Part shown: positions 23,470 through 33,819 of the stretch, piece after piece
Position numbering within the stretch: position 1 is the stretch's first letter
How the letters are laid out: every line of letters starts with the position of its first letter
Position numbers and translations under genes: made by a program
The notes under the pieces: model-generated
What the model was told of the DNA's origin: nothing
Database searches by the model: none
The model's input: the letters and a program-made list of their open reading frames with translations, nothing else
From: Absidia repens
Taxonomy: Eukaryota > Mucoromycota > Mucoromycetes > Mucorales > Cunninghamellaceae
Reading direction: 5' to 3'
Length of the DNA: 64,000 bases
NCBI GenBank assembly: GCA_002105175.1
Contig: MCGE01000020.1
Span: 434,001-498,000, forward strand

Positions 23470-24011
23470 AATGCAGTAATAAACAAAACAGAGAGACAGG
23501 ATGGCGAAAAAAAAAGAAAGAGAGCGAGAACGTGAGTGCCGGGGGGAACCAGCAGTTTTTTCTGATATGCAAAACGAAAAAAATAGTAATATTAAAATCC
23601 CGCACTCTAAGATGGGGGCGAAAATCCCTTGTCAAACGTCTTGGCTTTTATTGGTTTGGTGTCTCTACTCTTGTGTTTTTTTTTTCATTCGATGAGGTAT
23701 AACTTTAAAAAGACTGTTAACGTTTGTGAAAACAGGGAAGGGTGGTAGTACTTGTTTCAACTTTTTTTGAAAACGGTGGTGGGTGTAGTGTAGAAAAAAA
23801 AAAGGTGTTGTATTTAAACTCCGGCGGCGCTCGCATGAAGATGCGGATGCCAGCAACAATTGACACAGTCCACATAATCTTACATATTTGTTTTTTCGAT
23901 CAAAGTATGGATATCAGGATGCATTTTCGTTCCTTTTATAAGGTGATATCAATTACCTTTTTCTTTGCATTTCCCTTCTTACTCTATTATTTTGGTTTGT
24001 TTTTTTTCATC
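23470..24011. other. Divergent promoter region between the Sec14-like and zinc-finger genes
   Basis: About 0.5 kb; contains TTTAAA and A/T tracts. The 110-codon frame starting at 23742 is not coding in character, and its end overlaps the true first exon of the next gene in a shared frame. Confidence 0.4.
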
Positions 24012-24949
24012 ATGGGATTATTACGATTATTTCCTTGCCCTCAATGTCATAAAAGTAAAACTAAAACACCGTAAAAGTACTCATATCATAGTGGAATACA
24101 CTTTATTTTAATACTCTTTTTTTTTCTGTATCTTTTAGAGTTCGCCACCCATTCAAATTTGTAAGAATACGGCAAAAAAAAAAAAAAGCAACTGGCATAT
24201 GGGTTAACTTTTGAGTATGTATTATTTTAATTTAGGAAACGACATACAGAAAACCCAAATATCCATAATCTACCCTATAAAAGAAGTAGAGATCAAAAGA
24301 GATGGAAGAATCATGCAAAAAAACAAGTCTCCAAAGAAGAGACGGCTCAACGGTAATCCCAGGAAAAAAAAAAAAAAAAGGTACAACTCTTTTTAACACA
24401 CCTTTTTTTTTTAATAGAATGCGCAAATGGCGAGCTGCCAATAGAGATAAAAACAAACGAAACGACCTTCGATGTAGAGTTTATAAACTCGCCAGAGAAA
24501 AGTTTCAAGACGACGAATGTATAGAAAAAGAACTGTTTATCAAAGAACAAATCTCAAAGAGATTAGGGCGGCAAACTAGGGACAAGAAAAGGTGCTGGTT
24601 TTCATCACCCACATCGTCTCCAGTTTCATTATCGTCCTTTTCATCATCATCATCTTCTTCTTCTTCGTTTTCATCAAAATCATCATCACCTCTGCATTAC
24701 GATCACGGCTACTATGATGCACTGCCATATCAACAACCCATTGTTTTACCGAGTTTAACATCCATCAACGAACCATCCAAGCATCATAGCAGTGCGATCC
24801 CAAAGATTCGTTTACCTCCATTACAATCATCACCATCATCAGCAGAACAAAGGGCTCATAGCTCGGCATTGACTCCTCCTTTATTATTACATCCGAACCC
24901 TATTTACCTTACATGTCCCATGATTCCAATGAGCCTTGCTTGGCAATAA
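24012..24949 (+). CDS. C2H2 zinc-finger plus DUF3020 putative transcription factor
   Basis: I reconstructed four exons: 24012-24054, 24139-24160, 24236-24352 and 24418-24949 (714 nt, 237 residues, phases consistent). The spliced N-terminus reads FPCPQCHKKFATHSNLKRH then TENPNIH, a C2H2 zinc finger (C-x2-C-x12-H-x6-H) spread over three exons. It continues into a basic DUF3020 segment: ETAQRMRKWRAANRDKNKRN then DLRCRVYKLAREKF. The rest is Ser-rich and ends with a Pro-rich tail (IPKIRLPPLQS, YLTCPMIPMSLAWQ). This domain pair occurs in fungal DNA-binding proteins. An uninterrupted frame from 24302 misses the finger because it reads through an intron. Nuclear regulation is inferred from domains; target genes are unknown. 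Confidence 0.8.
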
Positions 24950-25077
24950 ATTAAAAAAATTAAATCACATTCTGTGATAAATTCCCAATTGACTCCGCTT
25001 AATTTTCTTTCTTCTTTTCTTCTTTCTCTTTTTTTTTTGAACCCTTTTTGTACCACCACCACCACTTCTTTTGACTT

Positions 25078-27065
25078 ATGGGCGACTCTGTGGTGTATGA
25101 AGATACTCCCATTGCGGAATATTTGAAATGTAACCATCAATAAATCACAAATACTATGACTAACCGTTTTACTCTTCATACTGACAATTCCTTTTTTTCC
25201 TGTATATATATTTAGCTATTGAAAGTGATCAAGTCATGGCGAAACCTTCCCCACTTCAACTTGGTTCGCATCCATCCGATAACAATCCCATGATCTCCAT
25301 TCCTAAACAACTCTCTGAATCACTGTACCGTTTCTGGCGTCAGTCTCTTTTTCATGTAAGTCTCCCTTATCTCTCTTTTTTTTCTATTTTGTCTCAACTC
25401 ACACAAACGGGTTTCCCTTCCCCGGGTAGGATACTTTTTCGGTCTCTCTTCCGCTCATGGAGGAAATGGCCTTTGAAGAAAAATTCAAATACCTCATTGT
25501 CACATCCCACTTACTCAATGATACACTTTCAACACATCCGAAACAGAAAACACCCCCTCAGGCTCCACCTCCCTTCCATACAACGGCAACTGGCACCCGA
25601 TCGGCCACCATTGGTACGGTGGTCACCTTGGCTGGTCTTTTGACTGCGGTCGGTTTGGAACGCTATACTCCATTTCAACTCCAACAGAATGAATACCAGC
25701 AGCAGCAACAACAACAGTATGAAGACGACACGGCGGTAACAGCATCGGCAATGAAAGGTATCACTCCTACCATTACAATGGCTTTGGCTAGTGGGGTATC
25801 ACTCTTCTTTGTTTATCGTCATTTGGTAAGATTCTTTTTTTTTGGGGGGGGGAGTCCATATTTTATCTATGACCCCTATGCTCATTCGTTTTCTCTCTCT
25901 CTCTCTGTCTCTCATAGCGAAGGTCATCTATTCGGAAACTCTATCAATGTGCATTGACTCAACTACAAGACGTTCTGGAACAATCTCAATTACTAGACAG
26001 CAAGGTCCATCGGGCACTCCGTAACATTCAAGAAATCGAATTGGTGTCTCGAGGGTATCGTCTTTCAACGCCATTATCACCCATCACTCGAATTGATCAG
26101 ACGACAATCAACTCTACCAAACGCTGCGCAAGGCTACGATATCAGCTGTCTCGGTTACTGCGTCGTGCGTTTATCGTGTATGAAGAAGCCATCATTGATT
26201 TGTCGGATTGGGTGAACAAGCCAACACTAGCCAGATTATTTGACATGTACAATATTCACTCCGTGGCATCTTTATCAGCGGCATCGGCAGCAGCAGCATC
26301 AGCCGCATCAGCAGCAGCATCAACTGGGAACAGCGACAACGACATGAAGGAGGAGGAGGAGGAGGAGGAGGGGGATGATGAGGGTGATGATGACTGCATC
26401 AGTCTAGATTATTTAAAATCCCTGGCTCACCTGATGCATCTGAAACGACGGGAATGCATGTTACAATTCTTGGCTTTATCTGTGATGACGGGTGATCACG
26501 ATTCTATTCGAAAAGGTTATGAAACGGGATGGAAGAATATCAACTCAGTCTTGCTAATGGTGAAGGATGAAACAACAGGATTTGTCAAGGATATTAATGA
26601 AGCGATCGACAATGAATTTGGTAAAGCATCTTTCTCGAGAAAAGCAAGACAAGGGGAAGAAATAGATAGACACTTACTTTGTTTTGTTGTTGTGTGGTTA
26701 GGTCAATCACCTGCTTCGGAGAGGAAGGGAACAACAACGCCTGGAACACCAACACATACAGAATCTCGACAATTCATCCACCGCTTATCTATACTTGGTC
26801 AACATTTGCGCACGACCGAGGCTCGGGTATACCTATGTAACGATGAACTACAAAGACGCCAACGACTTTTGTCATCCAACACCACGAAGCAGAACGACGA
26901 CGATGGGCAGTCATTGGCATTATTAGAACAACAGCAACAGGCATTGAAAAAGGAATATTTGGCGATGGAGAAGGATATTCAGCAATTAGCAACAGAGTGG
27001 GAAGCTGGGAAACATGCACTGGAGACATTATTAGCACCAACCCCAACCGCAACATCCTCATCATC

Positions 27066-27100
<35 letters not shown>

Positions 27101-27621
27101 TAGCCAAATCGTATCCACAGGAAACTCCACCATCACCTCTTCCATCACCGACAATGACACCCACCAGCAGCACTACCAAGGCCGTCGATCAAAAGGTGCC
27201 TCCTTTCAGTTGTGTTGTCACCTCCGACGAGCCGCCGGAGCTCTTCCATTTGCCCGTCCCATCCAAGGCGTCGGTATATGAATCGATGGATGACAACCAC
27301 TCAACGACCACAACAACCATCCTTGGGAAACCCAAAAAATCACGACGCGAGCGCATCAATGAAATGAAGCAAAACCGGGAACAAGAGGTAACGAAAAAGA
27401 AAGTACCAAGGGGGGGGGGCTGGGATGTGTCAATGGGTTTGATAGAGAGACTTAAAAAGCCCGGGAGGGGATTTTCTTTCTATTAAAAATAGGCCAAGGA
27501 AAAGTCTAGTAGAATGGACAGTCAGACCATGGTGCATGAATTGAAAAGCGTCTTGGATCAACGCGTGCTGGATCTAGATCTGGAAGTGAACGACAACGAT
27601 AACACCCCATCTCATCCGTAG
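25078..27621 (+). CDS. Vezatin/Inp2-like protein (myosin-binding motif of peroxisomes family)
   Basis: Six exons (25078-25129, 25216-25355, 25430-25825, 25918-26620, 26702-27387, 27493-27621; 2,106 nt, 701 residues). Two hydrophobic segments (TIGTVVTLAGLLTAVGL and TITMALASGVSLFFVY) precede a long helical region: RRSSIRKLYQCALTQLQDVL, SKVHRALRNIQEIELVSRGY, CARLRYQLSRLLRRAF. This arrangement is that of the Vezatin domain, which in yeast Inp2 links peroxisomes to a class V myosin. Ala/Ser and Glu/Asp runs follow; the second half has a coiled-coil-like stretch (LALLEQQQQALKKEYLAMEK), a Ser run and a basic segment KPKKSRRERINEMKQ. The intron 26621-26701 is 81 nt and has no stop in frame, so an intron-retaining reading is also open. 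Family call is from pattern recognition. Confidence 0.7.
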
Positions 27622-28022
27622 TTTTAGTTTTAGCTACTTATACATATGCACATTTTATGTTTTTATATATCTATCTATTTACATATCGTATACCCCGCCC
27701 CTCCTCTTCTTCTTTTTACCCCCCCTCACTGTATTCCTTTTTTTTTTTGTGTGTACATGTATGATGAAATGATCAACTGAATAAAAAAAAAAAAATATTA
27801 TATCAATTGACCTTTTTAGTATTCAATGCTATATGCCTCTCAATTATTTTTGCATGTCTGCCTCCTTTATATATATATATATTTACATAATGTACCTCTT
27901 CTCGCATGATATGCATTTTACATACACTGGGTCAAAGTACAAGTGAACTCATTTGAAAATAGGGCATCAGATTAGATATATATTGGGCTTTGTTTTTTTT
28001 TTTTTCGCCAAAAACATGGCAC
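27622..28022. other. 3' flank of the Vezatin-like gene
   Basis: AT-rich with AATAAA at 27780 followed by poly-A, a likely polyadenylation region. No gene. Confidence 0.5.
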
Positions 28023-28244
28023 ATTTTTCTATTTTGTTGGGTGGGTCAATCAGTTGGGCTGGTTTATTGATGTTTTTAACCGACTTGCCTGGTTAGCAGA
28101 AGAACGAAAGGCCTGGAAATACTCACCCTCCCCGATGCTGCATGGAATGTTTTTTTCTTTTTTGGTATGTATGTGTGTATGTCAAAGGTATGGATGTTGG
28201 GTTTCTATGACAGGTATTAAAAATAACCAAACCCTTTCTTTCTA

Positions 28245-28278
<34 letters not shown>

Positions 28279-28436
28279 CCCGTAGAATGGATGTTTCGCT
28301 TGCACCGTTTACAAAATGGCGAGTCGCTGTGAGCCATTCCAAACAGATGCAGGTGAGCATGTTACACCTTTCAACAACCTTCTACCAATGGCTATTGCCA
28401 TGTTACACATGTGCCAAACCCTCTTCTCAGCATAGT
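28023..28436 (+). other. Possible two-exon gene fragment, unrecognised
   Basis: A coding-like frame reads VNQLGWFIDVFNRLAWLAEE and RKAWKYSPSPMLHGMFFSFL up to a GTATGT donor at about 28165. After a CCCGTAG acceptor near 28285 it continues in phase with NGCFACTVYKMASRCEPFQT, then DAGEHVTPFNNLLPMAIAML and ends HMCQTLFSA before TAG at about 28434. No in-frame ATG is visible and I do not recognise the family. It may be a decayed gene, the 3' end of one with an unseen exon, or chance. Confidence 0.3.
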
Positions 28437-29102
28437 GACATGGGAAGAGAAGAAAACTCCAACACCAATTATGGCTATTATCACGGAAAATCCTGTCGAT
28501 ATAGATGATTTTTTTTTTTTCACCGAATGCATTCTTGGAATTTATATATATATATATATATACGATGGAGGGGCTCGTTATATTGGGGACCTGCGGAAGG
28601 AACGTAAACTTTACATGGAATTCCGATGACGGACAGACTACGGTACAATACGATAAACACCATTTTGGAATATATATATATACGTGGATAGTGATTGCCA
28701 ATGAAAACGAAATCAAAAGTATGGATTGACTAGAGACCACTTCCCGACCACCAAGGTCATGCAGCATGGATTTCAGCATCAAGTTATTTATTATCTTCCC
28801 CATTATCCTCCACTGTTGGCATTTTTCACACGCCTTCCGATTTATTGTTAGTTAGTTATTTATTATTATATTCTCTCAATCTCTATGATTCAATAACTAT
28901 AATAAAAAAAAAAAAGTACCCTTGACTTTTGTTGGCTGCATATTTTGGTTACTGGATTTTTTTGCGATTTGGTTTGAAACTCAGCTCACCTTCCTTTTTC
29001 TATGTAAAGAATGAAATTTTTCGTTCCTTTATTTTCGCTTTTTTTTTTTTTTCTTTGTTTTTCTTCTCCACTAATACCACACTCTTTTCTTCGCCTTCTA
29101 TC
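28437..29102. other. Intergenic region, no gene recognised
   Basis: Contains two (TA)n tracts (about 28542-28560 and 28672-28682) and a T-rich stretch just upstream of the next start codon. The 164-codon minus-strand frame crossing this region is low complexity. Confidence 0.45.
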
Positions 29103-30808
29103 ATGAATTCAAGTTTCAAGCTCTTCCATCACGATCAGCCGGTAGAAGTCTACGACAGCAACAACGACAAGATCTCCTTCTCTTTTGCTAATTACCTTGT
29201 GGCCAACTGTCCTTCCCTGTCAACACCTTATTCACCCACTCCATATCTCTTTAACGGCCATTTACAGACGGCGTATTCATCATATTACAACAAACAAAGT
29301 CCTCATGTCAACTTTGAAAGGTAAATCTCTCTCTCTTTTTTTTTATTTTATATATATATGTCACTTGACGAGATCGCTTGGAATGGCGAGGAACGAGGGG
29401 GGGGCGAGGGAAACCGCACTTGTGCTCTAATTCTTTTTATCATTACGTGTGTATTATATAGGGAGCTCTTGACGATGACAGACGGTGGACAGGTATCTAT
29501 TGATTGGACAGTGGGGGAAAAACATCCTGGCGACGATACACAGACTCCCGTATTGATTATTCTGCATGGACTCACCGGTGGTAGCCACGAATCCTATATC
29601 CATGGTGTCCTTGAAAAGGTAAGAAATGAAAATAATATATCACACAAAAGAGCATTGCGCGGGGAGAGAATTGTGTTTACAAGGTCAATTCCATTCACAC
29701 TTTTTTTTGGGGGGGGACGGGGTGTGCATCTAAGATTCTTCAATCTCCTCATCACTATCGTGGGGTGGTTTTGCATGGTCGAGGGTGCGGCCACACAGAA
29801 ATCACCACACCGCAAACCATCAATGGAGCCAATACCGACGATCTTCGTGAAACTCTAGTTCATATCCAAAACAAGTTAGCTCCAGGCACTCCGTTGGTCG
29901 CACTTGGATTTTCATTAGGGTCCAACACACTTGTCAAGGTAAAACCAAACCCCCACATAAAAATGGGCAACAACCAACCTGGAGATTGATGAATTATTAT
30001 TTCTTTTTTTTAGTACCTTGGTGAAGAAAAAGAAAAGACACCGTTACAAGCGGCCATCTCGGTGGGCAACCCTTATGATGTTCTGGCATGTGTCAATTAT
30101 TTGGACGCGACCCTTTTCCGACGCACCATCTACTCTGGCACGATGGCAAATAGCTTGAAACGGGTGTTTACTCGTCACATGGACATGATGAAAAAGCATC
30201 CACACGTCGATCCCGACCAGGTCATGTCAGCACTGACCGTTCGAAGCTACGATTATGCATGTACACGCAAAGTCTTGGGATACAGCACCGTGAATAACTA
30301 CTACCGCGATTGTAGCTCCAACCGTTATATCGAACATGTTCGCATTCCTTTGGTGTGTATCAATGCCTTGGACGATCCAGTGGCTTGCGCCGATGGCATT
30401 CCATGGGATGAAATCAAAGTCAATCCCTATGTTCTTTTGGCAACAACCACCCATGGAGGTAAAAGAAAGAAGAAGAAGAATAAAAAAAATATCATCTTCT
30501 AGTACAGAGAAAAGCCCACACCTTCCACTCAAAAAAAAAAAAAAAAAAAAAATGTTTTCCTCTATGTCATTGATTAGGTCATCTTGCTTGGTTCGAATCT
30601 TTGGTGGCTCCCTCAAGGTGGATTGATCAACGGCTTGCCGAAATTGCCTTTGCACTGTTCAAGGTAATTTATACATGTGAAGTAAGGGGGGGGGAAGGGA
30701 GGAGTGCTCAAGGAATTGAACTAATGTACTTGTGTGTGTTTTCTATGGTTTTCATAGATCAAACCAATGTCAAAAGACTTGAAACAAATCCACCTTCCCG
30801 TAGACTGA
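29103..30808 (+). CDS. Alpha/beta hydrolase of the YheT/ABHD1-3/Eht1 type
   Basis: Six exons (29103-29320, 29462-29618, 29735-29938, 30014-30458, 30578-30663, 30758-30808; 1,161 nt, 386 residues). Family marks in order: YLFNGHLQTAYSSYYN near the N-terminus, VLIILHGLTGGSHESYI (oxyanion region), RGVVLHGRGCGHTEITTPQ, nucleophile elbow LGFSLGSNTLVKYLGEE, the acid in VCINALDDPVACADGIP and the His in HGGHLAWFESL. The complete Ser-Asp-His triad suggests an active enzyme. Yeast relatives (Eht1, Eeb1, Ymr210w) make medium-chain esters or hydrolyse monoacylglycerol; the substrate here is not determined. The usual N in N-H-R-G is L-H-G-R-G here, a small deviation. Confidence 0.88.
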
Positions 30809-31112
30809 CATTATTATAGGAACATTTAGATATTAGATAGATTAGACTCTCCCCAACTCCACATCTTTTTTTACTTGCGTATATTTTTTTGAATGCAATA
30901 AAATTATTCGTTGTGACAATCATATAGACTTTTTTGATTGTGTTGTGTTGGACCATCAAATTTTATTATCTTGTTATTATTGTTATGGCATTATTATTAT
31001 ATATATATATATATTGCGGGTAGCTATATTAGCTTTCTATGGATGTTTTCCTTTTTGTATCCACCAAGGTAATGAGAAAAAAATCTCAATCACAGAAGAA
31101 ACCACTGGAATA
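30809..31112. other. 3' flank of the hydrolase gene
   Basis: AATAAAATTATT at about 30897 is a plausible poly(A) signal; a (TA)n tract is at about 30999-31014. No gene. Confidence 0.5.
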
Positions 31113-32055
31113 TTTTAAATCCCGCCCACGTGAAATATTTTATTTTCGCCGGCATTTTTCTTTTTTCGTTTTCTTTCTTTCTTTCTTTCTTTTTTTCTTC
31201 ATCATGCAGCTTCTCTGAGGTTATCTTGGACTTAGATTAATGTCAGGACTAGTTTAGAAGGGGTTTCAGAAAAGGGATTACAAGATGCATGGGGAAACCC
31301 TTTCATTTTGGATTCAGGATTTTGGACAACCATTAACTGGCTTTTTGGGGCCTCCATTAGCTTAGTTTAGTCTTAGTTTTGCCATAGTTTTTGTCTACAT
31401 CGGAATAAAATATGCCTCTCTTAATTTGCTTCAATGAAAAATGTCCCATTTGTCTCTTTCATGTCTTGTACAAGAGATCCCGTTCTTACTACCATCACCC
31501 CCCCCCCCCCTCGTTTTTGATAGTGTTGACTATTGTCATGCTTCAATAAAAAAAAATATATCTGTTTCAGTTCTCTCACACGCTTTGTATATTAGAATCC
31601 CGTTTTTTACAAACGTCCCGTTACAATAAAGCATGTGATTCTTAAGATTGACCATAAGATCCCTCTCTTCGTCTCCCTTTTCTGTCTTCATTAGCTCCCT
31701 TGTTACAATGAAAACCCTGAACCTTTAGTTGAATGTTACCAATATGGTTCAAATAAAACATGTCTCTTTTATTATTATCATCCTCTGAACTCATTAGATA
31801 GTAAACTCATTAGATAGTAAGCAATGAATGCTATTGTAGCTGATTTGTGAGTGTTCCTATGAAACCTCCTGCTTGTCCAATTCACCGTCTACGACTACTT
31901 TTGCCCCCATCCTATGCTCCGTACCTAGAGTCTCACGCTTTTCCATTCATATCAAACAACTTCATTTGTGCGTCCCTCCATCCCTTCCTTCCTCCATTCC
32001 AGTGTATCTTTTTCTATAAAATAGGATAACCTCTGTTAGACTGGACATACTTGTA
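31113..32055 (+). repeat. Dispersed ~1 kb non-coding repeat, copy C
   Basis: Head TTTAAATCCCGCCCACGTGA at 31113, a CTTT-rich tract, then the core at about 31215-31385 with ATGTCAGGACTAGTTTAGAA, GGGATTACAAGATGCATGGG and AACCCTTTCATTTTGGATTC. Several AATAAA-containing units follow, and a tail with TAACCTCTGTTAGACTGGAC that matches copy A. Same orientation as A and B. No coding capacity. Confidence 0.85.
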
Positions 32056-32211
32056 TATCTCCAGTTGACTGTAGTAGCGCGCTTGGGCGGCGTGGAAAAA
32101 TTGAGTGGCGACGGGGTTTCAAAAAAGAATGTTTTGCCAATAAAATAGAGAAATTTGACACACCCTTTTTTTCTCAATTCCTCATCATAAAAAAATATCA
32201 TCAATATAGAC

Positions 32212-33290
32212 ATGCGATCCTTTCCTTTGTCTTTATTGCTTGGGGCGACTTGGGTTGCGTTGACATCGGCGGTGAAGTTTGATTTGATGGCCGCGACTTC
32301 AGAGGACATGCAAGTCCATCAACGATGCTTTTCACAATATGTCCCTGCTGACACCAAAGTGTTGGTGACCATCAATGTGGGCGACGGCTATAACCAACGC
32401 GTGGATTGCGAAGTAAGTCATCTATTTATTTATTTATTTCTGTTTTTTTTTTACAAAAGCGAATGGTGGTGTCATGTAGGCATCCTCTTCGTTTTCGTCG
32501 ATTTGCATTCTCACTTGTTTTTTTTTTTTTTTTTTTTTTTTTTCATTAGATCAAGCAAGATGGAGAGCAGTCCAATGTCTTTGGCAAAAAACGGGACATC
32601 AAGAATGATTATACCAATGCTTTTGATACGTTGCAGGATGGTGAAATTAATATTTGCCTGTCCAACACTTTGGATGATGGTAAGAGTAGATAAAATTAAA
32701 AAAAAAAAAAAGATGTATCGGTGGAGCGAGTGTGTGCGCCCAAATCCATTCCAAAGTCTCTCCATACATTGAAAACAAGGATTCTTACTTTATTTTTATT
32801 TTTTATTTTTCTATTGGTAGGATTTGTGGCCAATCCTAGCTATTTCCGTGAAATCGATTTGGAGATCAATGTTGGCCAAGAAGCGAAAACCATTGAAGAA
32901 ATCACCAAAACCAACCATTTGCCAAACCTTGAAGAACAAACTCGGGTACTGGAAGCCATGGTGGATGATATTTTGAACGAAATGAGTTACTTGAAGGGCC
33001 GTGAAGCCAAGCTCCGAAACACCAACGGTAAATGAAATAGAAAAAAAATAAAAATAAAGAACATATGTATAGATATATATTGTGTGTGTGTCAAAAGAAA
33101 AATGACAGCTGAAACAGAAAAGCTGACTGGTACCTTTATTTTTTATTTTTCTTTTTGTGTGGAAATAGAATCGACCAACGACCGAGTGAAATGGTTTAGT
33201 TTACTGTCTTTGATTACATTGATTAGTTTAGGCACATGGCAAATTTTATACCTTAGATCATTCTTCCGTAGAAAAAGACTTATTGATTGA
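32212..33290 (+). CDS. p24-family (emp24/gp25L) cargo receptor, Erv25-like
   Basis: A type I membrane protein of COPII/COPI vesicles cycling between ER and Golgi. Four exons (32212-32412, 32550-32679, 32821-33027, 33169-33290; 660 nt, 219 residues). A cleavable signal peptide (MRSFPLSLLLGATWVALTSA) is followed by the GOLD domain with two lumenal Cys in QRCFSQYV and EINICLSN. A coiled-coil follows (LEEQTRVLEAMVDDILNEM), with KGREAKLRNTNESTNDRVKW before the single membrane span (SLLSLITLISLGTWQILYL). The cytosolic tail RSFFRRKRLID has the FF export signal and basic residues. No canonical KKxx ending is present. The delta-type assignment is inferred from the tail and length. Confidence 0.92.
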
Positions 33291-33819
33291 ACATGTTGAA
33301 ATAAAATATAGATGATGGTGTTGGTGATTTTTATTTATTTATTGTGTCAAAAAGAAAATGATGATTTTGTAAGTGTGCAGCCAATCTTGTTTGAAAGATG
33401 ATGGCGGTGAGGAGAAATGGAAATGGGTAATGCTAAATGATGTATGAATAAAAAGTTATGCAATACGACTTTTGTTTTGGAAAAATGATGACTGGGTATT
33501 ATTGATTTATGTTTGTGCAAAAAGGAGCATCATGATGGTAGCTAGGAATCGTATAGGCTATGAGGGGTTAACGATGATTTGTGATGCAGTATTTTTACAT
33601 AGCGGAAAATGACAGGTGGGAGTGAAAAGTAAATATATAAACAATCCATAAAAAAAAAACAGCAAGTGGTTGATATAAAAAAAAATTATTTATTGGATGT
33701 GAATGATATACAATCAAATAGTCTGTATGATGTGATATAAAAAAAGGGGGGAAATATATATAAAAATCATCTATTACTACTATAGCTATAACTAACTAAG
33801 AAAAACTATACTATACTCA
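33291..33819. other. Convergent 3' ends of the p24 and CaMK genes
   Basis: Spacer between converging genes with AATAAA at 33301 (plus) and 33447 and A-runs near 33650. No gene. Confidence 0.5.

Noticed and set aside
24302..24949. A 215-codon uninterrupted frame as the DUF3020 gene
   Set aside because: It reads through the 24353-24417 intron; the spliced model from 24012 keeps phase and restores a zinc finger.
26979..27281. Minus and plus frames with Asp, Met or Ile runs
   Set aside because: Shadows of the TCA (Ser) repeat in the Vezatin-like gene.
28309..28803. A 164-codon minus-strand frame
   Set aside because: Low-complexity, contains Tyr-Ile runs from a (TA)n tract, no splice or family support.
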